From Streptomyces sp. NRRL F-5123 (lineage in GTDB: Bacteria > Actinomycetota > Actinomycetes > Streptomycetales > Streptomycetaceae), in the NCBI RefSeq assembly GCF_000721495.1, contig NZ_JOHY01000043.1, forward strand, positions 1 to 64,000: a stretch of 64,000 nt of DNA, given 5' to 3'. Both the position numbers and the translations under genes were made by a program. Of this stretch, positions 36,914-47,341 are shown in pieces (position 1 is the first letter of the stretch; each line of letters begins with the position of its first letter). The notes below the pieces were generated by a model. That model was not told the origin of the DNA and did no database searches. It worked only from the letters and a program-made list of their open reading frames with translations.

Positions 36914-38371
36914 ATGGACCAGCACGACCAGCACGGCGACACCGGCGCGCTCGGCGACGCCGAGTACGCCGAGTTCATGGAACTCGCCGCCGAGGAGGGC
37001 TTCGACCTGGAGGACGTCGCCGACGACGTCGCGGCGGCGGGCCACGGCCCGCTGCCGGTGCTCGCCGTCGTCGGCCGGCCGAACGTCGGCAAGTCGACCC
37101 TGGTCAACCGGATCATCGGCCGCCGCGAAGCGGTCGTCGAGGACCGCCCGGGCGTCACCCGCGACCGAGTGACCTACGAGGCGAACTGGAACGGCCGCCG
37201 CTTCAAGATCGTCGACACCGGCGGCTGGGAGCAGGACGTGCTCGGCATCGACGCCTCGGTGGCCGCGCAGGCCGAGTTCGCGATCGAGGCGGCCGACGCG
37301 GTCGTCTTCGTCGTGGACGCCACGGTCGGCGCGACCGACACCGACGAGGCCGTCGTCAAGCTGCTGCGCCGCGCGGGCAAGCCCGTCGTGCTCGCCGCCA
37401 ACAAGGTCGACGGCCCCTCCGGCGAGGCCGACGCGGCAGCGCTGTGGAACCTGGGCCTCGGCGAGCCCTTCCCGGTCTCCTCGCTGCACGGCCGCGGCAC
37501 CGGCGACCTGCTCGACGCCATCCTGGAGGCGCTCCCCGAGGCGCCCGAGATGACGTTCGGCGACAGGGTCGGCGGCCCGCGGCGCATCGCGCTCATCGGC
37601 CGCCCCAACGTCGGCAAGTCGTCGATGCTCAACAAGATCGCCGGCGAGGAGCGGGTCGTCGTCAACGAGATGGCCGGCACCACCCGCGACCCGGTCGACG
37701 AGCTGATCGAGCTCGGCGGCAAGACATGGAAATTCATCGACACGGCGGGCATCCGGCGACGCGTCCACCTCACCGAGGGCGCCGACTACTACGCGAGCCT
37801 GCGCACCGCCGCCGCCCTGGAGAAGGCCGAGGTCGCGGTCATCCTCGTCGACGTCGCCGAGACGCTCGCCGAGCAGGACATGCGCATCATCTCGATGGCC
37901 GTCGAGGCGGGCCGCGCGGTCGTCATCGCCTACAACAAGTGGGACCTGCTGGACGAGGAGCGCCGGTTCTACCTGGAGCGGGAGATCGAGCGCGACCTCG
38001 TGCAGGTGCAGTGGGCGCCGCGCGTCAACGTCTCCGCCCGCACCGGGCGGCACGTCGAGAAGCTCGTCCCGGCGATCGAGACCGCGCTCGCCGGCTGGGA
38101 GACCCGGGTGCCCACCGGCAGGCTCAACGCCTTCCTCGGCGAACTCGTCGCCGCCCACCCGCACCCGATCCGCGGTGGAAAGCAGCCCCGCATCCTCTTC
38201 GGCACCCAGGCCGGCACCAGGCCGCCGCGCTTCGTGCTCTTCGCCTCCGGCTTCCTGGAGGCGGGCTACCGGCGCTTCATCGAGCGCCGGCTGCGCGAGG
38301 AGTTCGGCTTCGAGGGCACGCCCATCCAGGTCTCGGTGCGCGTCCGCGAGAAGCGCGGCCGCAAGAAGTGA
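36914..38371 (+). CDS. der: Ribosome biogenesis GTPase Der (EngA)
   Basis: The protein has 485 aa with two tandem GTPase domains. The first P-loop is GRPNVGKS (residues 54-61), with DTGGW and NKVDG; the second is at about 230 ([20 protein letters not shown]), with DTAGI and NKWD. The KH-like C-terminal domain ends [10 protein letters not shown]. Der acts in 50S subunit maturation. GGAGAG lies 6 nt upstream of the ATG. The 40-residue acidic N-terminal extension is typical of actinobacterial homologues. Confidence 0.96.
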   Translation: MDQHDQHGDTGALGDAEYAEFMELAAEEGFDLEDVADDVAAAGHGPLPVLAVVGRPNVGKSTLVNRIIGRREAVVEDRPGVTRDRVTYEANWNGRRFKIVDTGGWEQDVLGIDASVAAQAEFAIEAADAVVFVVDATVGATDTDEAVVKLLRRAGKPVVLAANKVDGPSGEADAAALWNLGLGEPFPVSSLHGRGTGDLLDAILEALPEAPEMTFGDRVGGPRRIALIGRPNVGKSSMLNKIAGEERVVVNEMAGTTRDPVDELIELGGKTWKFIDTAGIRRRVHLTEGADYYASLRTAAALEKAEVAVILVDVAETLAEQDMRIISMAVEAGRAVVIAYNKWDLLDEERRFYLEREIERDLVQVQWAPRVNVSARTGRHVEKLVPAIETALAGWETRVPTGRLNAFLGELVAAHPHPIRGGKQPRILFGTQAGTRPPRFVLFASGFLEAGYRRFIERRLREEFGFEGTPIQVSVRVREKRGRKK

Positions 38372-38376
38372 CCCGA

Positions 38377-38403
38377 CCGCCCGGGGGCCCGGCCCCCGGG
38401 CGG
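38377..38403. terminator. Bidirectional terminator after der
   Basis: A perfect 12-bp stem (CCGCCCGGGGGC at 38377-38388 with GCCCCCGGGCGG at 38392-38403) has a 3-nt loop. It sits between the convergent der and the small hypothetical gene. Confidence 0.85.
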
Positions 38404-38410
38404 TCCCGTC

Positions 38411-38713
38411 TCACAGGTCGTGCAGCCGGTTGTCGCCCTGCCCCGGCGGCAGCGCGGCCGGCCCGTTCCCCCGGTGCCGTCCCGGCGCGGCGGGCGGCAC
38501 CTCCGGTTGCCACAGCCCGAAGTCGTTGAACTGCAGCGACTCCTCGCCCGTACGGTCCCCGGGCAGCGTACGGAAGAGCCGCCGGTACTCGCGGTAGAGC
38601 GCGTCGTAGATGGGCGTGGCAGAGCCACCGCTTCCGTCGGCGTCCTGCGCTCTGCGCATGGGCGGGATGTAGCGCTGGAACGGGGACCGGGAGGAACCGT
38701 CGAAGATCTGCAC
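38411..38713 (-). CDS. Small hypothetical protein
   Basis: The predicted protein has 100 aa from GTG 38713, reading VQIFDGSSRSPFQRYIPPMR and then PIYDALYREYRRLFRTLPGD with a proline- and glycine-rich C-terminus. No family is recognised. The tyrosine-rich central helix and non-random composition suggest a real gene, but the frame is open much further upstream and no convincing RBS is seen, so the start is uncertain. It is convergent with der. Confidence 0.55.
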   Translation of the reverse strand: MQIFDGSSRSPFQRYIPPMRRAQDADGSGGSATPIYDALYREYRRLFRTLPGDRTGEESLQFNDFGLWQPEVPPAAPGRHRGNGPAALPPGQGDNRLHDL

Positions 38714-38784
38714 GTACCGCCCAACGACCCGCCTTCCCCGTGGGATGCGGGCCGCCCGGCTGAACTTTCCCCTGACGCGGGGGC

Positions 38785-39627
38785 TCAGGTCCCGGACAGG
38801 GGCATCGCGGCGGAGACGAGCTGGCCCCTGGCGCAGGCGCGGTCCAGCGCCTCGCGCAGCAGGTCCTCGCGGGGCTGCCGCCCGATCGCCCCGGCGGGCC
38901 CGGCGTAGACGAACACCGCGTTCGTGCGGTTCACGGCAGCGCGCCAGCCGTCGCTCACCTGGAGCGGCTGGTGCGCCTGCCACCACGCGGCGGCGGGGGC
39001 GCCGCCCATCGGGGGCTGGAGCACGGCGTGCAGCTTGCCCATCGCCAGCAGCACCGACCAGCCCGTGAGCGGCGACGGCGGCGCCGCGAGGTCGAGCTGC
39101 GGCATGAAGCCCTGCTCGATGAGCAGCGGCAGGAAGTCGTCGCCGCCCCCGATCGCGCCGGCCCGGGCGACGGGCCCGGTCGGCTCGATCACCAGCGCGG
39201 GGTGCAGCGCCTCCTCGACGATGATCAGCCCGCAGGTGATGCCGAGCACGGCCTGCCGCGGCGCGGCCTCCGGCGCGGGCATCTGGGCGGGGACGGGCGC
39301 GGGCCGTACCGGCGAGTGAAACGGTACGGCAGGTGCGGGCGGCGCGGTCCCCTCACCGGCGATGCTGCGCACCGCACCCTGCAGCTGCTCCTCCGCGACC
39401 GGCACGACCTGCGACGGGATGCAGGCGGCGTGGGCGAAGGCGAGCACCGCGGTCTCGTCGCCGACGAAGAGCACCGTGCTGGTCCGCTCCTGCGTGCTGT
39501 CCCCCGGGGTGCGGCAGGACGTGCAGTCGTACGTGCCCGGGGCGTTCTCGCCGGCGAGGAGACGCCTGGTCTCCTCCTCGCCGATCTCGGCTCGTACCTC
39601 GTCGCTCACGTCGAGCAGGGGCGCCAC
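38785..39627 (-). CDS. Conserved hypothetical protein
   Basis: The protein has 280 aa from GTG 39627, with AAGGAG 6 nt upstream. The N-terminal part has a CTSC pair (YDCTSCRTPGD), followed by strands such as STVLFVGDETAVLAFAHAAC. The C-terminal part is alpha/beta with FMPQLDLAAPPSPLTGWSVL and WRAAVNRTNAVFVYAGPAG. No domain is recognised; the single CxxC is not enough to claim metal binding. It is divergent from the Rpf-like gene. Confidence 0.82.
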   Translation of the reverse strand: MAPLLDVSDEVRAEIGEEETRRLLAGENAPGTYDCTSCRTPGDSTQERTSTVLFVGDETAVLAFAHAACIPSQVVPVAEEQLQGAVRSIAGEGTAPPAPAVPFHSPVRPAPVPAQMPAPEAAPRQAVLGITCGLIIVEEALHPALVIEPTGPVARAGAIGGGDDFLPLLIEQGFMPQLDLAAPPSPLTGWSVLLAMGKLHAVLQPPMGGAPAAAWWQAHQPLQVSDGWRAAVNRTNAVFVYAGPAGAIGRQPREDLLREALDRACARGQLVSAAMPLSGT

Positions 39628-39811
39628 GGGAGTCTCCTTGGTCCGTTCGGCCGGGCCTGCCCCGGCGCACTGTGACAACGGACGGTCTGTGCGCGGAGTC
39701 ACGGTTTGCGCTCCCGTCGCTTGCGACCCGCACGCCGGACTGGGCCGAACGGGTGCGCCGGGGCGCGGCACGGGGCGCGGCTCCGGCGGGGGCGGGGGAA
39801 CGCGTGCTTAG

Positions 39812-40519
<708 letters not shown>

Positions 40520-40981
40520 ATTCCGCGGTGCGTCCCGGAGGCTGCGCGGAATGCCGGGCAGGCCACCCGTTCTCCGCACGCCTCCGGCCCGTTACCTGAA
40601 TCCCGGTTGAACCCCTGCTGAACGCCCGGTGCCGCCGGGGCCCGGCGGCACCGGGCCCCGGGCCCGGGGCGCCCGCCGGCACCGCGGAATTCCCCCGCCC
40701 GATACCCCGCATCCGCCTCGTCGGGCCCGGGTGAACGGCCGGCGGGCAACCGGCCGCCGGGGAGTCTGCGGGGTGTCCGAATGGCAATCCGTCCCCTATA
40801 GCGGTCGGCCGCGGACGGTGGGCATTGCAGGGAGTTGTGTGTAAATCGTGTGCACAGGAATTTCCGGCCCGAGTTATTCACCTCGGCGCAATGTCCGCGA
40901 TGCACGATCCGTGACGCGAACACGGCAGCTCCCCGCGGGGCAGGGCGGCGCGCGGCGCGACGGCGGCCTACGGTGGCAGGC
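40520..40981. other. 462-bp intergenic region
   Basis: The 5' part carries the hairpin at 40625-40655. A relatively AT-rich stretch (40785-40890) includes CCTATAGC and TGTGTGTAAATCGTGTGCAC, where TGTG and CACA form a loose inverted repeat. TACGGT at 40969-40974 is the -10 box of the next gene. No coding sequence is supported. Confidence 0.6.
40625..40655 (+). terminator. Terminator after the Rpf-like gene
   Basis: A 15-bp perfect palindrome (CCCGGTGCCGCCGGG at 40625-40639, single central G, complement at 40641-40655) lies about 105 nt after the stop. No T-tract. Confidence 0.65.
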
Positions 40982-41293
40982 ATGGCCCCCGCATCGCACT
41001 CCGAAGACGCCCACGGCCCCCGCCCCGAAGGCCCCGGCCCCGAGGACTCCCGCCCCGGCGAGCCGTCCCGGGACGGCCCTCCCGCGCAGCCCTTCCCCGG
41101 CGGCATCCCCGACGACGACCTGGACGCCTACGTCGGCCTGCCGCAGCGGGAGGCCGAGCGGCGGGCGTACGAGCGCGGCTGGCGGCCGGTCCGCAGTTTG
41201 CCGCGGGACGCGGTCGTGACCATGGAGTACGTCGTCGGGCGGCTCAACTTCACGGTCGACGGCGGCCGCGTCGTCCGCTGCTGGACCGGCTGA
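40982..41293 (+). CDS. I78 family peptidase inhibitor-like protein
   Basis: The protein has 103 aa. The C-terminal half (about 45-103) has the I78 layout: YVGLPQREAERRAYERGWRP, then PRDAVVTMEYVVGRLNFTVD and a final VVRCWTG. No signal peptide is present, so any protease target would be cytoplasmic. The N-terminal 40 residues are disordered. ATG 40982 lies 7 nt after TACGGT (40969-40974), so the message is probably leaderless; earlier in-frame codons have no start signals. Confidence 0.82.
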   Translation: MAPASHSEDAHGPRPEGPGPEDSRPGEPSRDGPPAQPFPGGIPDDDLDAYVGLPQREAERRAYERGWRPVRSLPRDAVVTMEYVVGRLNFTVDGGRVVRCWTG

Positions 41294-41443
41294 GCCGGCT
41301 CCGTCCCGGAGGAACCCCGCGCGCCCCGTACACAGGCGCGGGCCGGGTGCCGTACCGCGCGAGGGCGGGGCACCCGGCCCGGAGCCGGTCGAAAGGGGTG
41401 AAAAGCGGGGAAGGGGGAGGGAAAAGCGCGAAAAGCGCCGAGG

Positions 41444-42454
41444 TCAGCCGGCGACGCCGCGGCCGCGGGCCTGCTGGTGGACCAGCGGGCCCGCCGAGCG
41501 CGGGTGCTCGCTCTGCGGGCGGCGGCTGCCGGCCGGGGTCGTGGTGGTGCGCTCGTGCCGTCCGGGGGCCTGCCGGGCCGCGGTCGGACGGGCCGCGGCG
41601 TGCGGGCCCTTCGCTGTGACCGGCAGGCGGGCTGCGGACGTGTCGTCCGGGCCGTCGTCGTCGCCGTCCGCGCGGGCGAGCGCGCCGAGCGGGACCGCGG
41701 TCAGCGACCGGGCATTACGGCGGCTCCCGCGGTGGAACAGCCGCGCCCACCCGGCGGTCAGACGGGCCTCGGCCGAGGCCATCGCCGGTTCGAACCAGGG
41801 CAGCGCCAGCAGGATGAGGAGGCCGGCCGCCCAGCCGAGGAGCACGTCGCTCACCCAGTGCGTGCCGAGGTAGACCGTCGTCGCGCCCACGCCGAGCGCG
41901 AGCAGCGCGCTCGCGATCGAGCCCCAGCGCCGCGCGCGCGGCGTGGTGCCCAGATACGCCAGAACGCCCCAGGTCACCACCGCGTTGGCGGTGTGACCCG
42001 AGGGAAATATGTCGCCGCCGGCGAACATCTCGGCCGATCCCACGGTCGTCGCGTAATGGGGGCCGAGCCGTCCGAGGCCGTACTTCACGGCCCCCACGGT
42101 GATGTTCAGCAGCAGCAGGGAGGTGCCCAGCACCAGCAGCGGGTACAGCGTCCGGCGGCGCCACGCCCGCCAGCTCAGCCACGCGAGCACCATCACGGCC
42201 GTGGGGCCGCGCTGGCCGAGGACCACGAAGTAGTCCAGGAAGGCGTGGATCTGCGGCCACTGCTTGTAGGGGCGCCAGAGCATGACCTGCCAGTCGAGCG
42301 TCACCAGCTTGGACGTGGTGAGGACGCCCACGACGATGGCCACGTACACGGCCAGCGTCGCACCGAACAGCCATACGCGTGTTCGACTCATCCGGCCCAG
42401 GGCGCGGCGGGTCGGGTGCTCCGCAGCGCGGTGGAGCCTGTCATCGGTACGCAC
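41444..42454 (-). CDS. PAP2 family membrane phosphatase
   Basis: The protein has 336 aa from GTG 42454. About six membrane segments follow a short N-terminus (SRTRVWLFGATLAVYVAIVV). Phosphatase motifs are KYGLGRLGP, PSGHTANAVVTW and GTHWVSDVLLGW. The last 100 residues are a basic, disordered tail rich in R, T and P. On the minus strand TAACGT (42467-42462) lies 7 nt before GTG 42454, favouring a leaderless start there; ATG 42391 (MSRTRVWLFG) is the alternative. The substrate is probably a lipid phosphate or pyrophosphate. Confidence 0.87.
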   Translation of the reverse strand: MRTDDRLHRAAEHPTRRALGRMSRTRVWLFGATLAVYVAIVVGVLTTSKLVTLDWQVMLWRPYKQWPQIHAFLDYFVVLGQRGPTAVMVLAWLSWRAWRRRTLYPLLVLGTSLLLLNITVGAVKYGLGRLGPHYATTVGSAEMFAGGDIFPSGHTANAVVTWGVLAYLGTTPRARRWGSIASALLALGVGATTVYLGTHWVSDVLLGWAAGLLILLALPWFEPAMASAEARLTAGWARLFHRGSRRNARSLTAVPLGALARADGDDDGPDDTSAARLPVTAKGPHAAARPTAARQAPGRHERTTTTPAGSRRPQSEHPRSAGPLVHQQARGRGVAG

Positions 42455-42852
42455 CCAATTGACGTTACAGCGTGTGACGGCACAGGTCGGCCGATAGGCC
42501 TGCTTTGTAATGACGATGTGATGTGGACTGCGTCTCACCACCCCTTTGGCGCACGGGGTTTCGCGGGAATGCGGTCGGGGACCGGCGGTTAACCCAGAGG
42601 TGGTGATACTCACATGAGCGTCTTCTTATTTATCGCTTATTTCCCTCATCTTTCTCACCGGTTTCCCGTCCGCTGAGCGGACGCCGGTGACCGGGAGTGG
42701 CCGCCGCCGCAGCGGCCGGCTGCGGCCGGACCGCGGCCGGGTGAGTGCGGCCGCGCCGCCGTCCCCGGGCCCTGGACGCGGGCAAGACTGGTCCGTAACG
42801 TCGGCCTGGCCGTCGTTACCACTGCTAGTTTTCCGGCCGGAGGTCCCCTGCC

Positions 42853-44046
42853 ATGCCGCCCGCTTCCGCCCTGCCGCCCTTCGACCCGTACGACCCGCTG
42901 GGCCTGGACGACCTGCTGAGCGACGAGGACCGCGCGGTCCGCGACACCGTACGGGCCTGGGCCGCCGACCGCGTGCTGCCGCACATCGCCGGCTGGTACG
43001 AACGCGGCGAGCTGCCGGGCATCCGCGACCTCGCGCGCGAGCTGGGCGCGATCGGGGCGCTCGGCATGCAGCTGACCGGCTACGGCTGCGCGGGGGCCAG
43101 TGCGGTCCAGTACGGGCTGGCGTGCCTCGAACTGGAGGCGGCCGACTCCGGCATCCGCTCGCTGGTGTCGGTGCAGGGCTCGCTCGCCATGTACGCGATC
43201 CACCGCTTTGGTTCCGAGGAGCACAAGCGGGAGTGGCTGCCGAGGATGGCCGCGGGCGAGGTCATCGGCTGCTTCGGCCTCACCGAGCCCGACCACGGCT
43301 CGGACCCGGCCGGAATGCGCACCCGGGCCCGCCGGGACGGCGCCGACTGGGTGCTCGACGGCCGCAAGATGTGGATCACCAACGGGTCGGTCGCCGGGGT
43401 CGCCGTGGTGTGGGCGCAGACCGACGACGGCGTCCGCGGCTTCGTGGTGCCGGCCGGCACCCCCGGCTTCAGCGCCCCGGAGATCCACCACAAGTGGAGC
43501 CTGCGCGCGTCCGTCACCAGCGAGCTCGTCCTGGACGGCGTCCGGCTGCCCGGCTCCGCGGTGCTCCCGGAGGTCACCGGGCTGCGCGGCCCGCTCAGCT
43601 GCCTCAGCCACGCCCGCTACGGCATCGTGTGGGGGGCGATGGGCGCCGCCCGCGCCAGCTTCGAGGCGGCGCTGAGCTACGCCCGCGAGCGCGAGCAGTT
43701 CGGGCGCCCGATCGGCGGCTTCCAGCTCACCCAGGCCAAGCTCGCCGACATGGCCGTCGAGCTCCACAAGGGCATCCTGCTGGCCCACCACCTGGGCCGC
43801 CGGATGGACGCCGGGCGGCTGCGCCCCGAGCAGATCAGCTTCGGCAAGCTCACCAACGTCCGCGAGGCGATCGAGATCTGCCGCACGGCCCGGACCGTCC
43901 TCGGCGCCAACGGGATCTCGCTGGAATACCCCGTCATGCGGCACGCCACCAACCTGGAGTCGGTGCTCACCTACGAGGGCACGGTCGAGATGCACCAGCT
44001 GGTGCTGGGCAAGGCCCTCACCGGGATCGACGCCTTCCGCGGCTGA
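42853..44046 (+). CDS. Acyl-CoA dehydrogenase, glutaryl-CoA dehydrogenase type
   Basis: The protein has 397 aa and is FAD-dependent. Signatures are GCFGLTEPDHGSDPAGM, KMWITNGSVAGVAVVWAQ and GARASFEAALSYARER-like segments, ending with TYEGTVEMHQLVLGKALTG, which carries the catalytic Glu in the position used by glutaryl-CoA dehydrogenases. Members oxidise glutaryl-CoA to crotonyl-CoA in lysine and tryptophan degradation. CGGAGG just upstream gives a good RBS. Convergent with the MMPL gene. Confidence 0.9.
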   Translation: MPPASALPPFDPYDPLGLDDLLSDEDRAVRDTVRAWAADRVLPHIAGWYERGELPGIRDLARELGAIGALGMQLTGYGCAGASAVQYGLACLELEAADSGIRSLVSVQGSLAMYAIHRFGSEEHKREWLPRMAAGEVIGCFGLTEPDHGSDPAGMRTRARRDGADWVLDGRKMWITNGSVAGVAVVWAQTDDGVRGFVVPAGTPGFSAPEIHHKWSLRASVTSELVLDGVRLPGSAVLPEVTGLRGPLSCLSHARYGIVWGAMGAARASFEAALSYAREREQFGRPIGGFQLTQAKLADMAVELHKGILLAHHLGRRMDAGRLRPEQISFGKLTNVREAIEICRTARTVLGANGISLEYPVMRHATNLESVLTYEGTVEMHQLVLGKALTGIDAFRG

Positions 44047-44057
44047 CGCCCGCCCGG

Positions 44058-44103
44058 CCGCGTACTGCCGCGTGTCTACATGTGGACACGCGGCAGTACG
44101 CGG
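44058..44103. terminator. Bidirectional terminator: perfect 19-bp stem spanning a stop codon
   Basis: The left arm at 44058-44076 and the right arm at 44085-44103 are exact reverse complements over 19 bp, with an 8-nt loop. It follows the acyl-CoA dehydrogenase stop by 12 nt. It also contains the last codons and stop of the convergent MMPL gene, so the RVLPRVH C-terminus is encoded in the stem. Confidence 0.9.
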
Positions 44104-46271
44104 TCCAGCCGCCGCGGGAACCACCAGTTGGCCCGGCCCATGAGGAACATCGTGGACGGCACCAGCAGCAGCCGGACGACCGTGGCGTCCAGCACCACGC
44201 TCACCGCGAGGCCCAGCGCGAGCATCTTGACCACGACAGTGGGCGAGACGGTGAAGGACAGGAAGACCGCGGTCATGATGAAGGCCGCGCTGGAGATGAC
44301 CCGGCCGGTCGCGGACAGCCCCGCGCCGACCGACCGGGTGTTGTCGGCGGTGCGGTGCCAGGCGTCGGAGATCCGCGACAGCAGGAAGATCTCGTAGTCC
44401 ATGGACAGCCCGAAGACGATCGCGAACATCATCATCGGCACGTACGACTCGATCGGCACCGCCTCCGGCAGCCCCAGCGCGCCCGTCGCCCAGCCCCACT
44501 GGAAGGCCGCGGTCAGCACGCCGTACGAGGCGCCGGTCGTCAGCAGGTTCAGCACCACCGCCTTGAGCGGGACGACCAGGCTGCGGAAGACCGTCATCAG
44601 CAGCACGAAGGCGGCGAGCAGCACGATGCCGATGATGACCGGCAGCCGGTCCTTCACCGTGTCGCGGAAGTCGAACTGGCTCGGCGCGATGCCGGTCAGA
44701 TAACCGCGGGCGCCCGTGCCGTGCAGCGCGCCGGGCAGCACGTGCCGGGTCAGCGCGTTGAACAGTCCGCCGGTCGCGGCCGATTGCGGGTCGCCGGTCG
44801 GGGTGAGCGTGCCGACCAGCAGCTTGCCGTCCGAGGTCTGCTGGAGCGGCGTCGCGGCAGCCACGTCCGGGGTGCCGGAGAGCGCCGTGTCCACGTCGTC
44901 GGCGACCTGGCTCGCCGGCACGGTGGCGCGGCCGACGTCCACCACGACGGTGAAGGGCGCGTTGGCGCCGGGGCCGAAGCCGGGCCCCCGCGCGTCGGAG
45001 ATTCGGTCGAAGGCCGTCCTGCTGGTCGTCCCGGACTCGGCGGCGCCGTCGTCGACATGGCCCAGCCGCATCGAGAACAGCGGCACGGCGAGCACCGCCA
45101 GCAGCGCCACCCCGCAGCACAGGATGACCGCGCCGTGCCGGGAGACCAGCGCCGCGTAGCGGTGCCAGGCGTCGCTGTCGCCCGCCGTCTCGGCCACCGG
45201 GCGGCGGCGCAGCGTCCAGCGGTCGATGTGCCGGCCGGCGAGCGCGAGCGCCGCGGGCACCAGCGTCAGCGACGCGCAGGCCGTCACCACCACGGCGATC
45301 GTCGCCGCCAGCCCCAGCTTGCCGATGAAGGTCAGCCCGCACGCGTACAGGCTCAGCAGCGCCACCGCCACCGTCGTCGCGGCCACCAGGACGGCGTGGC
45401 CGCTGGTCGCGCAGGTGCGCGCGACCCCGTCGGCGGGGGAGCGGCCGTCGATGAGGTCCTGCCGGAAACGGGTCGTCAGGAAGAGCGCGTAGTCGATGCC
45501 GACGCCGAGGCCGATCATGGTGGCAAGCGTCGGCGCGGCAGTGGCGAAGGTGACCGCGCCCGCCACGATGCCCACCACGCCGATGCCCGCGAGCACGCTC
45601 ACCAGCGCGCACGCCAGCGGCAGGACGGCGGCGAGCAGGCTGCCGAAGACCAGCAGCAGGATGACCAGGGCCACGGCGATGCCGACGACCTCGCTCTTCA
45701 GATCGTTCGCCGGCGCGGTGGTCACCTGGTCCAGACCGCCGCCGTACGCCACCTGCACGCCGTCGGAGCGCGCGGGCGCGGTCGCCGTGTCGAGCCGGTC
45801 GACGTAGCCGTGGCCCAGCTCCTTGAGCGGCTCGTCGAAGGAGACCGTGGTGTACGCGGTCGCGCCGTCGGAGCTGGTGACCAGGGCCGAGGCGGCGGTG
45901 GCGTGCGGCATCGCCTTCAGATTGCCGACGGCCTGCTGCACGGACTGCTGGTGGTCGGCGACGGTGCCGCTCGTGGTGTGGAAGACGACCAGGCCGTTCG
46001 GGGCCGCGGCCGCCGGGTCGGAGGCCGCGAGCAGGTCGGCGCCGGTGTCGGACTGCGTGCCCGGCAGGGTGATCTGGTCGCTGAACGTCGGGGCCACCAC
46101 GTGCCGTCCGGCGAGCGCCGCCGCCATGACCACGAGCCACACCAGGACGACCCGGCCGGCGTGCCGGGCGCAGAAGGCGCCCAGCCGGGCAAGCCGCCCG
46201 GCTGGCTGCCGCGGACCGGGGACCGGGGCGGGAGAGGAACCGGCCGGGGCCGGTGGGGGAGCGGTCGGCAC
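44076..46271 (-). CDS. MMPL family transporter (RND superfamily)
   Basis: The protein has 731 aa from GTG 46271, with ACGGAGG 6 nt upstream on the minus strand. After a short proline-rich N-terminus and a first membrane helix (GRVVLVWLVVMAAALAGRHV) come two repeats, each with an extracytoplasmic domain and about five helices. Signatures include MIGLGVGIDYALFLTTRFR and FGLSMDYEIFLLSRISDAWH, the typical GxxxDY transmembrane segments that relay protons. It probably exports a lipid or hydrophobic compound. It lies downstream of sflA on the same strand with a 174-nt gap. Confidence 0.92.
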   Translation of the reverse strand: MPTAPPPAPAGSSPAPVPGPRQPAGRLARLGAFCARHAGRVVLVWLVVMAAALAGRHVVAPTFSDQITLPGTQSDTGADLLAASDPAAAAPNGLVVFHTTSGTVADHQQSVQQAVGNLKAMPHATAASALVTSSDGATAYTTVSFDEPLKELGHGYVDRLDTATAPARSDGVQVAYGGGLDQVTTAPANDLKSEVVGIAVALVILLLVFGSLLAAVLPLACALVSVLAGIGVVGIVAGAVTFATAAPTLATMIGLGVGIDYALFLTTRFRQDLIDGRSPADGVARTCATSGHAVLVAATTVAVALLSLYACGLTFIGKLGLAATIAVVVTACASLTLVPAALALAGRHIDRWTLRRRPVAETAGDSDAWHRYAALVSRHGAVILCCGVALLAVLAVPLFSMRLGHVDDGAAESGTTSRTAFDRISDARGPGFGPGANAPFTVVVDVGRATVPASQVADDVDTALSGTPDVAAATPLQQTSDGKLLVGTLTPTGDPQSAATGGLFNALTRHVLPGALHGTGARGYLTGIAPSQFDFRDTVKDRLPVIIGIVLLAAFVLLMTVFRSLVVPLKAVVLNLLTTGASYGVLTAAFQWGWATGALGLPEAVPIESYVPMMMFAIVFGLSMDYEIFLLSRISDAWHRTADNTRSVGAGLSATGRVISSAAFIMTAVFLSFTVSPTVVVKMLALGLAVSVVLDATVVRLLLVPSTMFLMGRANWWFPRRLDRVLPRVHM

Positions 46272-46445
46272 GGCGCCTCCGTCACGAGGGCGGGAATTGT
46301 GCCGATTATCGCTGATATGTCGGGAGTTGCCCGCGTAACAGGCCGCGGGCGGGGGGCGGGTCGGCCGCACCGGTGCGGCCGCTGGTGCGCGGGCACGGCA
46401 GGACTCCCACCGGACGCGCGCCGCGCGGTCCGGTGAGAGCCCTGC

Positions 46446-46895
46446 TCAGCTCTGGTTGAAGAAGCGGTCGCCGCCGCGACGGTCGTCGGCGTTGAGCACC
46501 GAGTAGTCGGCGGGGGTCAGCAGGAAGACCCGGTTGGCGACGCGCTCGATGGAGCCGCGCAGGCCGAAGGTCAGGCCCGCGGCGAAGTCGACGACGCGCT
46601 TGGCGTCGGCGGACTCCATGGCCGTGAGGTTGACGATCACCGGGACGCCCTCCCGGAAGAGTTCGCCGATGCCGCGCGCGTCCCGGAAGCCGTCAGGGGT
46701 GACGGTGGCGATCCGCCGGCCCTGTTCCTGCGCGGCCTCGCTGGCGATCCGCACCCGCGGATCGGTCACCCAGGTGTCGACACGCTGGGACTGGGAGCCC
46801 TCGCCGTAGTCGGCGTACTCCTCGTCGTAGTAACCCTCGCCGCCGTTGTCGTCGACGAGGCCCAGCCAGGCACTCGCCCGTCGAACCGATCCCAT
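46446..46895 (-). CDS. sflA: SepF-like cell division protein SflA
   Basis: The protein has 149 aa. It has the SepF layout: an N-terminal segment ([20 protein letters not shown]), an acidic tyrosine-rich linker, and the SepF core (about 60-145; [20 protein letters not shown], then [20 protein letters not shown] and [20 protein letters not shown]). Streptomyces carry SepF and the two SepF-like proteins SflA and SflB; the small size, the position and the MMPL/DUF5685 neighbours fit SflA (SCO1749 type). AGAGGAGG lies 6 nt before the ATG. Confidence 0.85.
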   Translation of the reverse strand: MGSVRRASAWLGLVDDNGGEGYYDEEYADYGEGSQSQRVDTWVTDPRVRIASEAAQEQGRRIATVTPDGFRDARGIGELFREGVPVIVNLTAMESADAKRVVDFAAGLTFGLRGSIERVANRVFLLTPADYSVLNADDRRGGDRFFNQS

Positions 46896-47341
46896 GGACG
46901 CCTCCTCTCTCGCACGCGGTCAGTACCGTCCGTCCGCAGGTCCTATCGTCGTTCATGAAGTGGATAGTCCGCCAAGCGGATAGCCGCCACTCGGGCGAGT
47001 TGTGACGGTACTGGCACACACGATAGTGGCGTACCGTCAGGCTGCCGGAGGTGTAGGGAAGGTGACGATCCGATGGGAACGCATTTCACGTCCGGGTGAC
47101 GCGTGCGGCCGAACGGCCCCGCACGGGGCTGACCGGCCAGGACGCCGGCGTCGTCGCCGACGGGGTGCCGGCGGTGGTGCGGCGCGGATGCGGGCGGACC
47201 ACCATGATGCATTCTCTGCGGATGATCCGACAGGCGTTAACATGACCAGCGCTCACTTCATGCGAGCTTGAGCGAGTGTGAACCGAGTTCGGTTGTGACC
47301 CGCGGGAATTGCGGGGCACGCGGGGTCAGCGGGGGGAATGC
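46896..47341. promoter_or_regulatory. 446-bp divergent control region between sflA and the DUF5685 gene
   Basis: It contains a 9-bp perfect inverted repeat, TGACGGTAC at 47003-47011 and GTACCGTCA at 47031-47039, 19 nt apart, and a third half-site GTACCGTC at 46923-46930. These could form an operator serving both divergent genes. No gene is supported in this stretch. Confidence 0.5.

Noticed and set aside
42655..46140. 1161-codon minus-strand frame and 1249-codon plus-strand frame across the dehydrogenase and MMPL genes
   Set aside because: Both are shadow frames of well-recognised genes, with arginine-rich random-like products and no start signals.
46943..47280. Short ORFs in the sflA/DUF5685 divergent region
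   Set aside because: No RBS, low complexity and overlap with operator-like repeats; read as control region instead.
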